Under the pieces are notes generated by a model. It ran no database searches and was not told where the DNA came from. It saw only the letters and a program-made list of their open reading frames with translations. DNA of 50,475 nt, taken from assembly GCA_041569895.1 (NCBI GenBank), contig JBFFXF010000009.1, forward strand, positions 1 to 50,475, read 5' to 3'. Positions 49,401-49,978 of this stretch are shown in pieces (the stretch's first letter is position 1; each line of letters begins with the position of its first letter). Origin of the DNA: JBFFXF01 sp041569895 (GTDB lineage Bacteria; Planctomycetota; UBA8108; JACQVS01). The translations under genes were made by a program, and so were the position numbers.

Positions 49401-49978
49401 TCGAGGCGCGCGTCAAGGTGGTCGGCAAGGGGCGAGCCGAGATCGGCGCGGACGCGTTCATCCGCGAGCGCAGCGTCATCGTCGCCACCGGGGAGGTGGT
49501 CATCGGGGCCGGCGTCACCCTCGACGGTCGCGTCAAGGTCGTCGGCGACGTCCGCGTCGAGGACGGCGCGTCGATCGCCTCGCGTGTGGTCCTCAAGGGC
49601 GCCACCGTCATCGGCTCGGGCGCCTCGATCGGCGAGCGCGCCAGGATTGGCCAGCGCGTCACCATCGGGTCGGACACCGTGATCGGCGACGGCGTCCGCA
49701 TCGGCAACGACGTCGCCATCGGGACCGGCGCGCAGCTCGCCGCGGGCGCCCAGCTCGGAAACGGCGTCACCGTCGGCGACACGGTCTCGATCGGCGCGTC
49801 GACCCGCGTCCTCAACGACTCGGTGATCGGATCGGAGACCACCATCGGCGAGGAGAGCTTCATCGAGCGAGGCGTGCGCATCGGCGAGAGAGTCGTCATC
49901 GGCGCCCGCGTCCGCGTGAAAAAGGACGTCGAGCTCGCCGAGGGAACGGTGATTCCGGACGACGAGATCGTCGAGTAG
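16463..49978 (+). CDS. Giant multidomain LEPR-XLL-like surface protein B
   Basis: One unbroken frame of 11,171 residues. The frame can be opened upstream to 16106, but that overlaps the divergent cytochrome-type gene; ATG 16463 gives the LEPR-like motif (LENRILLSADL, about residues 38-50) the same spacing as in protein A. Domains in order by residue: metzincin-like protease (130-290, HEAGHLLGEDH 267-277); BNR/sortilin-like propeller (293-1146); peptidoglycan-binding-like (1288-1333) and M15-like (1410-1548); GFLG repeats (1613-3280); RTX block (3376-4113); FliD-IN-like repeats mixed with RTX (4186-6040); FG-GAP propeller with a MAM-like insert (6083-7240); ELWxxDGT repeats (7393-7820); LRR with PA14 and golvesin-like inserts (8070-8587); NHL-like (8680-8936); SdrD_B-like (9010-9090); second propeller; seven PKD; cadherin-like; Big_5-like; cohesin-dockerin-cohesin; Big_9-like; hexapeptide helix (10805-11166). 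No classical signal peptide or C-terminal anchor is seen. Inference: a calcium-dependent exported fibre or adhesin. Export route unknown. Confidence 0.93.
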   Translation: MRGRTASHIQGPLPIDGDPARASAGRGASAGSRDRYVLETLENRILLSADLSLSDPLVAVLDDGDPVAEERRLADVDPAPVIEWGDALDPDPAPPAVDSAVESLDVNAVDADSDLPAPGEPSSDRADGDTQTFYLDFDGATGVIFDGPVRLSDIDVPAFAAPGGLRGSESRIVAALISDLNERFHGAGAVFTAERPASLAYSTIYTGGDGSAFDVWGSFLGLAEQVDTGNVDRSDSAVVFSDNLPFDADSTDGVAAYARALADVIAHEAGHLLGEDHDAHDHHGSGPLADVAMVWEPVGPTAILNGQVENIPNTNPVIGAIHAVVAHPTDPDILYVDTVNGGVWRTQTATHANDGVDNDSDGMTDELDEVVWAPLADEQRSLSISSLDLDPTDPNRRTLVAGIGNFSSNAFRGGPLLGILRTTDEGRNWTLLGSTAGPGAGAVSLSTRRVSGVAARGATILVAANQLTAFGGRNNTRLDMGGNVVGGLFRSTDTGVNFLRVSGTGGFTLGVGASGPNINEGDVSDLAADPTNQNTFYAAVLPTVTGSPAAVTIAGGIFKTTDAGATWTNITDPAIAAVLGTNTNNIEIGVHGNSVFVAVMNDGQLSNPTNPANQGAIFHSPDGGTMWTPMDPPQTNEGGTTVGLQPRQKPGSQGGTHFSIVADPTNPNIVYVGGDRQDDGGGAFPAPNSIGARDFSGRLFRGNAGVMATGAIPSPQWTPLTHNGTQAPGSAPHADSRDMVFRGNNTLIEVDDGGIYLRTNPRGAGRWISLNGNLQITEIHDVAFDTNSNRVISGNQDVGTSQQTGAGGTVWSQVDDMLSVFPTFNTDFSTGDGGDVAVDVVTLAGSNRSIRYSSLQNNNFFRRQVFDSSGNRVAGTTVAITLPTPFNRPFTTPFELNSANPSRMVLGGDLNRPGGGAAPFADAGTVVLESMNVATAATPAFAPVAVMGGGNLPAAVTALAYGGFDAGTPRANVLYAGVGTQVFVRTATGAGSASLAPTTALSTALPMGFNVGTVTDIVLDPDNWRRVFVTDVFGRVYFSPDNGGNWTLIRGNLQTLLGSNTPGEDLNTIEYIEGTRQDLLVVGGQLGAYVSRIDPITDAPIPVWAILGSNLPNTIVSELDYDPTDDVLVAGTLGRGAWIMRDASEALEFEVLTGDVTPIDLSAIVPGTNYRNLDITFLELIEPVTLTPDTSSPAQLLEAGGETIGRLFFSQDVDSRPFGTSGTFFLAPSVLDGMTMDIDANERGFQGTLEVDFTADVGGSPVTFRIFILVEPDYSTNGSNGQLVSLEATTNNQMRLEQRLAFLGFRDTNDNLPEVDGAPDAFTGEALQLFQAAVDDAATLNPADASGTVDVDTAAWLNDEGAPRWIELVDPDPQSVPFNVASPNGDFDILPGRDPGTGQRTGNTPQSERFGTDWLVNTFIAATAAAPGIVTNGLSNLDGVSSQDFRDSTAPGRLHRAGMEIDIHVPTSARSPSGGGGLNAAEQLLVDFVGALKTQGELEANGSIRITEVVVTNTKIINALNTTVFGGEAIAHDNAPHLRPYVMHVSFAADDAPEAGLPPETVEAIVSAVEGTSAALGAIGSLGALGATLPLLGTVAPESEGEGGGGSSPFPETDLLESIPATIGNIIDLANTIDNEILQPILDYFDGDDTPTIAELLAILETADTLSGLNLLPEVDDVLAFEFSYSTGRSLMRSLDFGEAFDDANLMIEGDIDLTVEVTLDFDMTIGIDLTASLNPLEAAFIKLENLSIGGSIDVPDLDLAATLGFLGVQVVDGMVDLSAALTASFNDGNQITIAELQAADIASLVDLTPTGSLNVMLPISASIGGFDTSSLVTPPKITITDANLFDETPPEFDFDLPDDLLAFNFTSPTGVLGVLKQIAIWLEQFTGQDILDIDIPFTDKSLGEVIDFATAFIDNVTAFLEGEDGGAEFADANELESLVSSITGLSYETDFEGTGRRVLLYTFDLSQDFDPLVATIDLDLLGEGADNIADITASSTISLEPEVDLAFSIGLELTPLGAGIPVTTSTTVAEVLTLMHVMETWDDLAPNDGLADLTVRLRDGTQVPINLDSLGPTSTLASVVALLDAPAKLSATFDPDGKRIVLTDTSTPSGPDPMFKVMFANGSLGGFPLGVIGMDDDGDGVIEGMALHGDSLENHVFIDDAVIGAGFSINAPDIDAAARFGGLVGIEVVNGSGSIGADVSISLADPNLSTPQITIRDLIDAIGNNAALSDLVDFDIDAAANLVLPVQVITAGFNLGDLTGVSPSIAISWPTVFQVVDDAITIDTGSLDISLQGFDDLFNLQNLSLSNIIDMLLAAISFVEEVADFDFMQVEIPLINQSIADLLDFAREFGDRVRQFEDNPELFLDQIEAELQSALGPLFSGLDLSLDNSGAAPALRLDLPFDLSPDSPLVLPLNLDLDMLGIPGIEQLVDFRTAGQLLLDGGIALNLALGVDFTDPLLPRPFLYDADTNLTASLEVAGTGIVFEAALGPLGIFVGRPGDEGVVVLDRDGDDVDSNGDSTDPATFTITLNDNNGDGRHYFDEISLGDLSTSLQGAASVNLPIFFPTVSTPLDPMNPALEIDITDLGDPVGSFQLTSVPDFANALASLDFSDSLGAIIAGLDGILGLIEDVLEGEVFGLELPFIGDKLSDAARFVRDLRENVVANLDQAGAKTVNFIQQKVFDALGPGGINWLKDINADGEITRADVQITPGNPTPSTEEVRFNVRLGQNLLEFDEPFDLDLGVPFLGLDVDGSLMVQVGFEFSFGFGISKTHGVFFDVSPENDLKVFVDISLDSLMATGTLGFLQIDVDTMSRGQLTSREIDLSTVNKGQPGQVEAINGLEGVFTIGIADPSGDGRLTLNELGSLSTDVIDAKLAAAASLHLDLLASLGGDANFPSVGAELHLYWGFADVSEFADAIPGIEFTDIRLNLGQFLSNFFGETLGVINDILDPIRPIVDFLTAPLPILSDLLGQPVTFVDLARLFGQAEVADFVEAVATILDLLDIPAFGDQLFIPLGGFSINVDPETGEASDPIPDQAAQDYTLSGALAGLGNQSASDYFSNIPSTGDGGGGGASTEGMFDFPILREPTRIFQLLMGKEDVVLFTYDMPPLGLDFTYSQFFPIIGPLGAEIRGKVGVEADFAFGYDTQGFFDFAESGNFLDIFNGFFISDTDKPDGSGTNDVAEVKLFAGIAAFGVLNAVIASGGVGGGLDAVIEFNLHDNDEDGKVRIREIIQNFLLGGIWVFDIGGKFEAFLEAFIKIGLGPFAVELNFELARVTIFDFELDRPDDPVPEPSAVLARVDGGNMVVHVGTEAAQRVAGDLSDGDDNVFIQRGNSENEIVVNAFGVRQRYQGVSGITINTGAGNDTVEIDDDVTVPVTVLGGPGNDTITAGDGRAIIDGGEGDDRLTGGDGNDMISGGGGNDIILGNRGNDVLDGGPGNDTIDGGLGEDTITGGAGNDNLVGGPDDDEIDGGEGNDELAGGLDGDTMRGGPGDDNILGEDGQDTIEGNEGNDTVAGGLGNDFITGGDGNDFVDGGASNDTVDGGPGDDTVKGGPGSDVLIGGPGNDTIVAGKAPNPGPSNSNDRGEPDSLHDITGGAGNDVIHGDLGDDQVDAGEGDNLVFTYAGDDTITSGSGNDTINGGPGDEVITAGDGNNNVFGELGNENITTGSGIDFIDARGPGGAGESTIHTIISGAGDDVVHGDNGDDTIHTAGGDDQVFAYDGDNVITTGVGDDTVISGSGVDIIQTGDDDDTISSGAGHDEITAGAGNDIVNAGPGDDTVFAQLGHDIITGGPGNDDIFAGDGNDSVDAGDGNDLVVGLDGDDFINAGAGDDIVWGGLETFGRGSFDLSNPDLFVNPPQFDVAEALNPTGFTPPRMNAVVLANLSLPGKFDDGADTIRGGPGRDFIFGGGMVDDIDGGSDSDYIDGGAGPELIHGGAGDDIIRGGANDDVLHGDAGIDMLYGDDGNDLTFAGPGVTIDGVHVLRGQRSFGGNGHDTLHAYAHTNDSSIEGILRGDELHGEAGNDFLFGNIREERLLGGTGNDFLHGEKLLGADYGNNQKADTSGGADILFGDSGEDMLFGGGGRDILIGGADSDFLEGQDGRDNLLGGAGIDFLKLDTADFYEELGDVFDGHFGNRTKGDVKDDNATDILLIEGSLLPDTILLSERDVGLTSAEDIAESIVKTGRLGEGATAEFTLTIDDSIVLPVSVPDDPLNGNLDHLADDITDEIRTAITDAGTPIPVDSVRALPIGNRIRIETDGLGRRTKLVISGINSAAEQLELLEGQRGVALIDVEYNAATEVGITSLGNLSAGILTNGQLSGPAELSLTINGVAVGPVVVDTTGNASFDDFLADFNAALADALTATPEFAATPDVVQAVLAGSRLRLKTFGLGREAELVLGGTNAVTQLELLLADGQEGVELGRPPIRVNWRSAAGTPLVEQFRIAGLGGDDLLGFVAGVDAVDLGVLSDRSNDWVGVIDGGSGDDIILGSGARDRGDGGRGNDIVFGFGGDDRLWGDTANGSPADVDVLFAGAGNDDLIGGLGTNRLYAWSFDPSGPLHFDDGQRAENAGGTAVITAFARQPIDGRLFRDARFALSVAGGEFVELLLPASATSTNTRFDDIVADLQGVVDARAADLGAPVTVGQDDRRITFSTTAASIEIRTDQFGVFVDELGLRRDNDGDLDDDGQLDSDISRPPYVLEDTGLNRMLGMSRADKLFGGTSLDFLYGNGGADELYTRDGKLFEAGFDVPAGDEWKAYARATNKVWYYSATNADDVISVDYVTEPGLLADHHLITRLTNNAGNFTFDAQVRLDFNARDDQGELIWDAMDVLESAAAIQTLDPDERGLAFEELTLTGGLLPAEGDFLAIIIDALDGDDQVTVGPTVLKTVWIDAGRGDDRVEILSGNAILVDQTEAGNRNEVIGDPGDPSRAFALFGPTLLVASTPGPSDGLLGGQARFDLVLGGSPESFRVILGPDATLGNVTFADLVADVNLALEAASLGEVLEAVNAGGRLGLRPVGVGADVSVTVESSNSIAANELGLPAGLGTTANTIAGSVRFENLTLDSPRDVDWYSFRLTESPGSGRIEVRSDSSRDELDVRVFRINDDGDLEEIRSNVGDPAAVRPDLTEQLVAANDAPDGGVPAGDVSFTLTVTTGDGPVALSIDLLATETSGNTNVRALVDDLQAAVDAALTDQGLAAGSLVVGRLDGHLTIAVSTGSGFTGLEISGAQKVGFLAVQTLGAPSNAFPLGDVDGLGVVDGGTIHVASDVDIFRFRIDAGTAASGGGFLSVAISDGAAAVTFEVLDADDAVVDSVALGGATTSAALDLTGLGEGDYTLRVLLTDAETNATPSAYTLDFELVGGGTASVDLAGGGRSDLLLSGAPFIEAGVTYFVRVASNQIPTIYDLTIDLDNGSELVEIDLGQRVDLVRRDVIIGGEGNDRLSGGPSEDWVFGGPGNDVLTGGLDRQASDLLFGGPGDDLFQLIPDDQAVRKDTGETFLTTQSDRFDGGEGFDRVFFQGGDLDKLTRPVPDHVAIRFSRFLQRYEFTALVWDVNNQQFVAADTDVRAEIVGADSLPMDGVLSDEATFDLDVSGFSGQIAISADPENANIQDLIADVNAALEAAGFGDLVVAEVAGTSIRLATTAFGAGATISVSNPNPVAANELFLLETGDPVVGVVKAFKQRFVYYQAINVEGTLIETRSGDDEVRADPEYKFPLADGSGVIDSEWGIKAGNFQEGATIGALVIRGGPGNDRLYGGVLDDIIDGGDGADFIAGSDGDDRLTGGPGPDLILGDTGIDPDRFETITRDLLVGFNDSPIFAALLPKVRDPADDAQLSGLTFNIGDSGDWYILPTPDAFKRFGDVQTARLAAEWISVEFTSPVDQDLFDGASLPAGEIWSGRNYYLFAAEVADPIAELALIPVEQAVGVPDFYMLHVVNPRSFGVAAINAPKVTTAGTAQFRLVIDGTETGTISVAITESDPIDDPGGGTGLVQKLNTAIGAVGSDAFAYFDARATRIVISLPEAGELKIDFVNQLTSQLGFVDDQDNLGPSISLGTYQVGFDVASIRSSVDVAADDADVETESAFPGDRATLIRLGDIDGDGSDDFIASVRDTVASQGDIASAATLGVNAHELVGRSVARIVLGSGAVSAEGVTVGAGNDGTIDLVLPAPVLAESFGVRSIFASPGDYNGDGRSDIAVLVTSNFQPAYAELGLYVLFGRDVWPASIDLLLDADIIARGFNFPDSIDGVGDFLGGDGLDDLLVGQGGFEIFVFQGAAAGKPATIWEGSGVVFLADFEDGDDGFVVDNSIGATVDGLWHRSQGRSADIFHSGDFSYYFGRFEGPDSGGDYNVGDTAGRITSPVITIDQNVDRLELDFKYFLQVENSLSFDTTSVLVSTNAGAFVQVAGKGTPLVNGSPFWRRATIDLGSFSAGDTVQVRFELDTIDSAANRTEGWFIDDVRLTALLDATARRSGLILGPTDFRGVGNIGGDSLGANDDIVIFDDATVLWVIPGRDDLPADAKDWTDLASFSAVLPTLQEHRIEAAGDVDGDGRPDVLVTGETGDEGFSTRILFGDPEAAHTVTTLGEPLTAIGDIDGDGVVDVAVTRAETSDKVDESGGEVAHAVFHVYLGSDRAAIEAIAPEVLPDMVLEPGRPRYLSADSLDPEPRGIQALGDVDGAGTDDFGLADRLGTRTHIFFGRPLEDAVEEVIEPESIREFRLELATPRLLEVRERSGLDLNEPGDLDIRTAFRLEGVEENEFLFGIQDVGDFNRDGFNDVMVFGFQRAYVLLGPVKLDGITDIESRAEIIIDLVERARPQTGSGDLNGDGLSDIVFVRDSGATTIVSVFPGSFDPKRRMDFSDAITLLSANNSDLSDAADPFFLDWDGAGGDDLLLLSVNPVGVAGRFGGIVTGDQLKGVIEDGDPALGIPDFTAQFFRELDDNVAVANALGVDLAKYDVATQSNSIRVAPVDLDADGRHDLVISRPSAVSFPRKIGVMPEPPELDNAGLVYVVPDGTTGEVDIGSLDFDFDSRKTDFVIADFVAGDPVALGDLNRDGRGDFALVRSLEGGRLVQGSASIIFGSDSLVGASQSRRLEQIAAVDIRRFPRSSLPETVQVLGLLLMTSGDFDDDGRMDLAVSQPLAQLRESGVILDQQNRGKVHVIWDVARLGREVLLGDETADLNGDGRIDRVLLEGASDVDGFGFLPRSPRMDLDRDGFDDLLIGAPLAEALGTTIVSQAGAIYAVYGTPRRIALPAEEDVVEIANRTFTGIGDVLVDPATGRPVVFQDFDLDEDGNLDTDEFTLAASDLERWYRFRIVGDGLAGNVIRLLPAALDQRVENLVGAAGHQSAFGDILDTGTVLAGGQFDTLAALEFDLAGLLEAYEDADALERVRLRLDTRVGVEPFFQVGNVTIVGSTIFLSAATNEVGEELWKTDGTAPGTVLVRDINKGPGGSSPGNFVGLGERLFFTAVTDDFNRLWVSDGTEDGTQPVDTGPFDLVGVRALTVFQGRLFFIAQDGDGGPLAVWATADDTGVGGVELIFVFEGVVFDAPRMIAVGDTELYAAARGDDTSTLWRTRADGTGGVQLGTFLDSPSSTADDLLLHAIGFQGRLFFAASDGGAAGFELWTTDGEPAGTQLFADLNPSGSGVPQAFATDGDAFFFTAIRTIFGTTVINVVDAWKSDGTAAGTTPIGEGLQGFTGSPAFQPPSEGAVIGGTYVFTVNNGNGARTLWGVGASSELLLALQPGSEIDGLTTFLGKRVIFQARPAGEAPELWTTDGTMRGSEVIVELGNEFPISDIAATDERVFFAAEGTQGENDLWLSDLTPEGTIRVLENGGIPATLNVYLVDEEGDRVVTGRDMVNPATLIGSTPISSSNLTQTIDVELTSAIKEFIGDRHRLATLRVEVTSATGNVFAEFARPGTRLSSFQIGFFNKFFVGRPPSGLEVTWRHGVRADLVDVRGGVLKENFGAMDMRKLDAGTYYLRVFNPRRVEQTGALPFAIEVKPPIQGQFHPLTDNDVVRGGEGEDRLAGNRDLDRLFGESGDDAFIGENVEVRDLDDDETVRPPDAAERLVSNPAKEIDPIVEIADVELRRVLAAALEVPLLDPEGTARFAIPVRATDLAMLTHLDAVGRGIGSLDGLEFASNLVSLDLADNDIRDISMIDPAKTELGDEVGLALLRHLRLDRNPLLDLGEIETIVEIRVLSVADTHESASPGLVAEYFRPGLGETIDDFPDFALLDRVTVKVTPVIDLLEGTINLGNVSIPIFDGVPFLGSNFAGRYTGQVFIDVPGRVEFFLESDDAARLFIDGELVLTNSGAETSAQVVLDAGYHDVRIEFFHTTGTAALKLSYQLLIGSKRVVPSEFLSTAAVTDVGALGELDNLLYLDLSNGSVRDVDGLGRLKSIEVLDLSDNDVRDIAGLAGAFLIDDGDWLGGYSESGEVWSRNIEPFTGAFRGDYRHEVDDDGAATAQWLFEGLSRGEYEVFTTWHAHTRQASDAIYTITAGGDADPIEVNQRFDPEGLPVGLELGGVSFQKLGVFNVDDGQLTVELTDAGDGTVIADAVIIRSVQPRVTTLQRLDLRGNPLSNDARELALPVIVDRVDDVLGFELELDPDLAPVWTGSIIPQTPSSVGPNGALLTVQNFLGRLNDPDSDWLAVGAGDSAEVLGFQGPTAADPGAFMDVLARAKQPGDTGNFFLTSGAYAPNGDLYVVDADNAVIYRFNGASGDLLATSAPDFPLFPREVAVHPTNGRVYVAGLNARLVEYDGDDLSVLNSSFATLPSGVFGYSVTFGPDNDGTGFDIFLSWYDFVGTGFGGGIQRYNASTGALEADIVTLANPNLTAPVDIAFDAAGNLLVVDMSAQRQTYRVVKFSAAGAFLGQVIASRSMLASDPTRLPSIADGRDGLIYLSDPDASDVKRFNATTGALVDTYVGAGEGGLTWPSFIAFAGREALPDPVNHSDFVFQVVGRSDSLIGAVFGDTLAVLAETGLNGLVDVTVIAQDGPSRRHDFRGRSAELTFNYHVTGAAIYGTKFEDLDQDGFRDAGEPGLENWKIYIDQNRNRRHDAGEPFALTDANGDYVIHGLGSGNVEILEENQGAWIQTSRLPLPIYALPGDGSDEIVELVPGTFEEIRRLPAPEPIVPENLYGLAFDGTDLWFFSDNPTDRAPGTLYRLSTANGSVLAQIDLPAPGLTEFGGLAVLRNEIYLLDTAERQVLVFDARGGAFTRSFVLDLDPTSRPSGLAGVTQPTPRVATTFQHTSGRLGLLEVEPTFGGFVNTTLIDRPAKTTIVRGLAVHNGHVFIAGEDLDVGAAFVDVLDENRELINSFKPETPWPALGGDDAGAFFLNAGEIRRNIRFGNFQGISAGANQRVAEGTPVTVSLTSTVVASSIGWTVAGGPVRDVGPTDGATFEFTPARQGKFVVTVSVVEAGTGEVFTDSMVVFAADVAPTIEAGSDASVVEAVPFARALSITDPGDDTWNVRIDYGDGTIETLTGLTTRDFALAHTWANPGVFTVRVRVSNTEGLSNDSFNVTVTPAAPVVTLGGGGTVDEGTAAEVTVAIADPTDSLAATLEVWSFVVDWGDGTVESFPVNVTGPGAADATLSHLYGDDGAFTVTVSVTDDDGDLGTDTLGVTVNNVAPVIEALEGPADASEGEVLLFSVEASDAADDALTFTWDFGDGSDPVVGPSAVKHVYADDGAYTVSVTVEDDDGDSTADSLLVTVANAAPVVSPIANRTITEGLPIDIGIGFTDPGLAPDTFTFTIDWGDGTAVDSGAAMVDSIGGGGSPTNGSFAASHIYADDGVYTVTVTVTDDDGDSGQRVFNVTTRNAAPVVTPRLAPAPIPEGSTFDFIDLVTFTDRGFGTETFTYTIDWGDGTSSSGDATVDADGSAGVLTLGSIDASHRWADDRVYRVRVTITDDDGGSGSATLDVTVANVAPTVVVDQNAVTIARGGLLTLGGSFTDPGSDRFRVRVDYFGTMSFTRAFRDGNTFRLSNVYKTAGTFSLTVKVIDDEGGEGTQTVTVTVESGPPAPQPPAVANPIAPLVVDEDADPVIGHADLNVVFEDPDTADAQLVFSIVGNTAADVVNATLNPDDTVDLAFAPDRFGTADITVRATDPQGNFADHSFSVGVTAVNDPPLVANPIADLVLDVDEPARANHANVNFVFDDVDDADSTLVFAVVGNTASDLVSVTIQPTGAVDVALLAFASGVADITIRATDPDGEFAEDTFTVTADFGPLQANAVVATPSGFDVEFNQFIDQDVLNLYDAGGELGPADFVVELIEAGGGAGEGGGAGGPAPVAGSLVFGADASRIRFLATGGALRAGTYRVTLRSADNGFRGLGGGLLDGDADGQPGGDLVTTVVVAPTAAVISVPDFARGPGQEVNVPSTGSGIPIRLEGGAGIEALDIVLVYDSRLLLVTDVLPAADLPAGTEVSADASIAGVVAIGIVFQTPLAADSLDLVALSALVPEDATYREKHILDIAALADEGATALTADDGLHLVAYLGDTTGNAGFSALDAQRDQRIAVELDTGLRAFPVIDPVIVGEITSNGVISSLDATRILQERVGLDRPEIPDIPGILDPTFVFGRDPLVNMPRDLMAAPGDTVIVPVFVDDADGLEAADIDLRYDTDALELVEVRLGTLTASSPLFVFNDTVPGEIRAGISVIPALGPGGGSLMEIEFRVRDDAPAGDVAIDLVSVSLNEGGLVLTPEPQPGEDPTDGRIAVVRPVDNLDPIAAVDAARLDRGDSLAIDVLGNDSDADGDPLVVTAVHGARNGMVAINDDGTLTYTRRDGFNGSDSFTYDLSDGRGGTATGTVKVIVASDIKLGDEVVLGDNVTIGARSSVLGLVTVGDGAVIGEKAKVLGGDATGAGTVIGAGATVGDRASVIGNVDVADGAAIGEKVKVVAKIGTVSIGERSVIGERVKIVARGQVTIGADVRLGERAVVVSTGEVVLEDGVALSERVKIVGKGRVEVGAGAQIGERAVVIATGEVVVEEGAFLEARVKVVGKGRAEIGADAFIRERSVIVATGEVVIGAGVTLDGRVKVVGDVRVEDGASIASRVVLKGATVIGSGASIGERARIGQRVTIGSDTVIGDGVRIGNDVAIGTGAQLAAGAQLGNGVTVGDTVSIGASTRVLNDSVIGSETTIGEESFIERGVRIGERVVIGARVRVKKDVELAEGTVIPDDEIVE
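16850..17330 (+). other. Metzincin-like metalloprotease domain of protein B
   Basis: The sequence HEAGHLLGEDH at bases 17261-17293 (residues 267-277) is a complete HExxHxxGxxH zinc site, with the catalytic glutamate at 268. It is preceded by a TFYLDFDGATG strand and by a helix-like DLNERF stretch, as in matrixin-type domains of bacterial surface proteins. A candidate Met-turn (VAMVWEPVG) follows about 20 residues later. Protein A lacks this domain. Confidence 0.7.
17341..19900 (+). repeat. BNR/sortilin-like beta-propeller of protein B
   Basis: Repeated blades of the form 'DPTDPxxxYV...GGxWRTxDxGxNWTxL' occur, for example at about 17430, 17730, 18140, 18320 and 19560. The counterpart in protein A (bases 7000-4560, minus strand) shares long stretches such as GGVW, DP.RP/NR and GIGNFSS/GTGNFSN, which shows direct paralogy. 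Such propellers bind sugars or proteins. A short EF-hand/TSP3-like insert (DGVDNDSDGMTDE) lies near 17521-17560 in B only. Confidence 0.8.
20326..21105 (+). other. Peptidoglycan-binding-like plus M15-like segment of protein B
   Basis: QRLAFLGFRDTND... with a following EALQLFQAAVDDA resembles a PG_binding_1 helical domain (residues 1288-1333). It is followed by LHRAGMEIDIH (H1455, D1462) and, about 80 residues later, PYVMHVSF (H1544). These match the spacing style of the M15 D-Ala-D-Ala peptidase zinc motif HxxGxAxD plus a distal histidine. The assignment is tentative because the first motif is not a perfect match. Confidence 0.45.
21300..26300 (+). repeat. GFLG modules with EF-hand-like loops in protein B
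   Basis: A module recurs about five times. It has a 'GFLGVxVxDGxxxLxAxV' strand pair, then an EF-hand-like loop such as DPSGDGRLTLNEL (near 25015) or DNNGDGRHYFDEI (near 24052), then a strand-rich part. Between modules lies an amphipathic 'xxIPFxxxSLGExxDFAxxFxDxV' stretch (22133, 23440, 24366). Related units occur in protein A near 3595-3460, 2700-2580 and 645-505. I do not recognise a named family; the loops imply calcium binding. Confidence 0.7.
26590..28800 (+). repeat. Large RTX (hemolysin-type) calcium-binding repeat block
   Basis: Dense nonapeptides of the form GGxGNDxI/L run for about 700 residues, for example GGPGNDTITAGDG and GGDGNDMISGGGGND. A non-repeat spacer of about 55 residues interrupts them at about 27960-28130. 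Known of the family: these form calcium-filled parallel beta-rolls and are common in type I-secreted proteins. Smaller RTX patches recur at 29880-30080, 30590-30660, 32740-32890, 33680-33830 and 40490-40580. Confidence 0.93.
29023..34575 (+). repeat. Seven FliD/flagellin-IN-like repeats interleaved with RTX patches
   Basis: Units of ~85-95 residues lie at about 29023-29313, 29413-29700, 30223-30480, 31312-31580, 31886-32170, 33199-33450 and 34313-34575. The shared pattern is 'AxFxLxVxG', then 'DLVADVNxALEAA', then 'xGxRLxLxTxGxG', then 'NxxAANELGL'. It resembles the flagellin hook IN motif found in FliD and hook-associated proteins. RTX patches separate several of the copies. Confidence 0.55.
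34710..38180 (+). repeat. FG-GAP/VCBS integrin-like repeats with a MAM-like insert
   Basis: About a dozen calcium-loop blades are seen, of the form 'GDxDGDGxxDxxV', such as GDIDGDGSDDFI, GDVDGDGRPDVLV, GDLNGDGLSDIVF and DLDRDGFDDLLIGAP. A jelly-roll, MAM-like domain of about 170 residues sits inside the array at about 35309-35830. It opens FEDGDDGFVVDN and closes WFIDDVRL. Integrin-type propellers bind proteins in a calcium-dependent way. Confidence 0.8.
38640..39930 (+). repeat. ELWxxDGT repeats
   Basis: Blades contain ELWKTDGTAPGT, RLWVSDGTEDGT, ELWTTDGEPAGT, AWKSDGTAAGT, ELWTTDGTMRGS and LWLSDLTPEGT, at roughly 50-110 residue spacing. This is the ELWxxDGT family of predicted beta-propeller repeats found in large bacterial surface proteins. 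Confidence 0.85.
40670..42230 (+). other. LRR solenoid interrupted by PA14 and golvesin-like domains
   Basis: Leucine-rich repeats occur in three pieces: 40670-41050 (LVSLDLADNDIRDIS), 41540-41700 (IEVLDLSDNDVRDIAGL) and 42130-42230 (LQRLDLRGNPLS). A PA14 domain lies between the first two (41070-41490, opening LVAEYFRPG, with SDDAARLFIDG). A golvesin-C-like domain lies between the last two (41695-42120: DDGDWLGGYSESGEVW, GEYEVFTTWHA, ADAVIIRS). PA14 typically binds sugars. Confidence 0.7.
43490..43730 (+). other. SdrD_B-like / prealbumin-like domain
   Basis: The opening IYGTKFEDLDQDGFRDAGEP is followed by IDQNRNRRHDAGEPF and TDANGDYVIHGL. This is the classic SdrD B-type calcium-dependent Ig-like pattern used as stalk units in surface proteins. 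It joins the NHL-like propeller to a second propeller at 43830-44470. Confidence 0.8.
44511..46490 (+). repeat. Array of about seven PKD domains
   Basis: Consecutive ~85-100 residue Ig-like units carry the PKD signatures 'DWGDGT', 'HxYADDGxYTVTVTVTDDDGD' and 'VxNxAPV'. Boundaries are near 44755, 45031, 45331, 45591, 45891 and 46225. The first and last units are degenerate; the last lacks the GDGT turn. PKD arrays are typical rigid spacers in extracellular proteins. Confidence 0.85.
47515..48580 (+). other. Cohesin-dockerin-cohesin block
   Basis: A cohesin-like domain (47515-47910: ISVPDFARGPGQEVNVP, ALDIVLVYDSRLL) is followed by a dockerin-like pair of F-hand segments (47921-48000: GDTTGNAGFSALDA; 48039-48108: GEITSNGVISSLDATRIL). 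A second cohesin-like domain follows (48170-48580: PGDTVIVPVFVDDADGLEAADIDLRYD). The first calcium loop keeps D and N positions; the second is degenerate. Confidence 0.65.
48590..49970 (+). repeat. Cadherin-like domain plus hexapeptide beta-helix, C-terminus of protein B
   Basis: A Big_9/cadherin-like domain (48590-48870, GNDSDADGDPLVVTAVHG, GTLTYTRRDGFNGSDSFTY) is followed by about 360 residues of hexapeptide-type repeats up to the stop (VIGDGVRIGNDVAIGTGAQL). Within it, three near-identical 120-base (40-residue) units lie at 49223-49342, 49343-49462 and 49463-49582, sharing GERAVV, ATGEVV and RVKVVGKG. The same two-domain cassette is at the N-terminus of protein A. Confidence 0.85.

Noticed and set aside
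48875..49970. Reading the hexapeptide block as an acyltransferase
   Set aside because: It is fused to a surface protein, lacks any recognisable transferase N- or C-terminal domain, and is much longer than a normal transferase helix.
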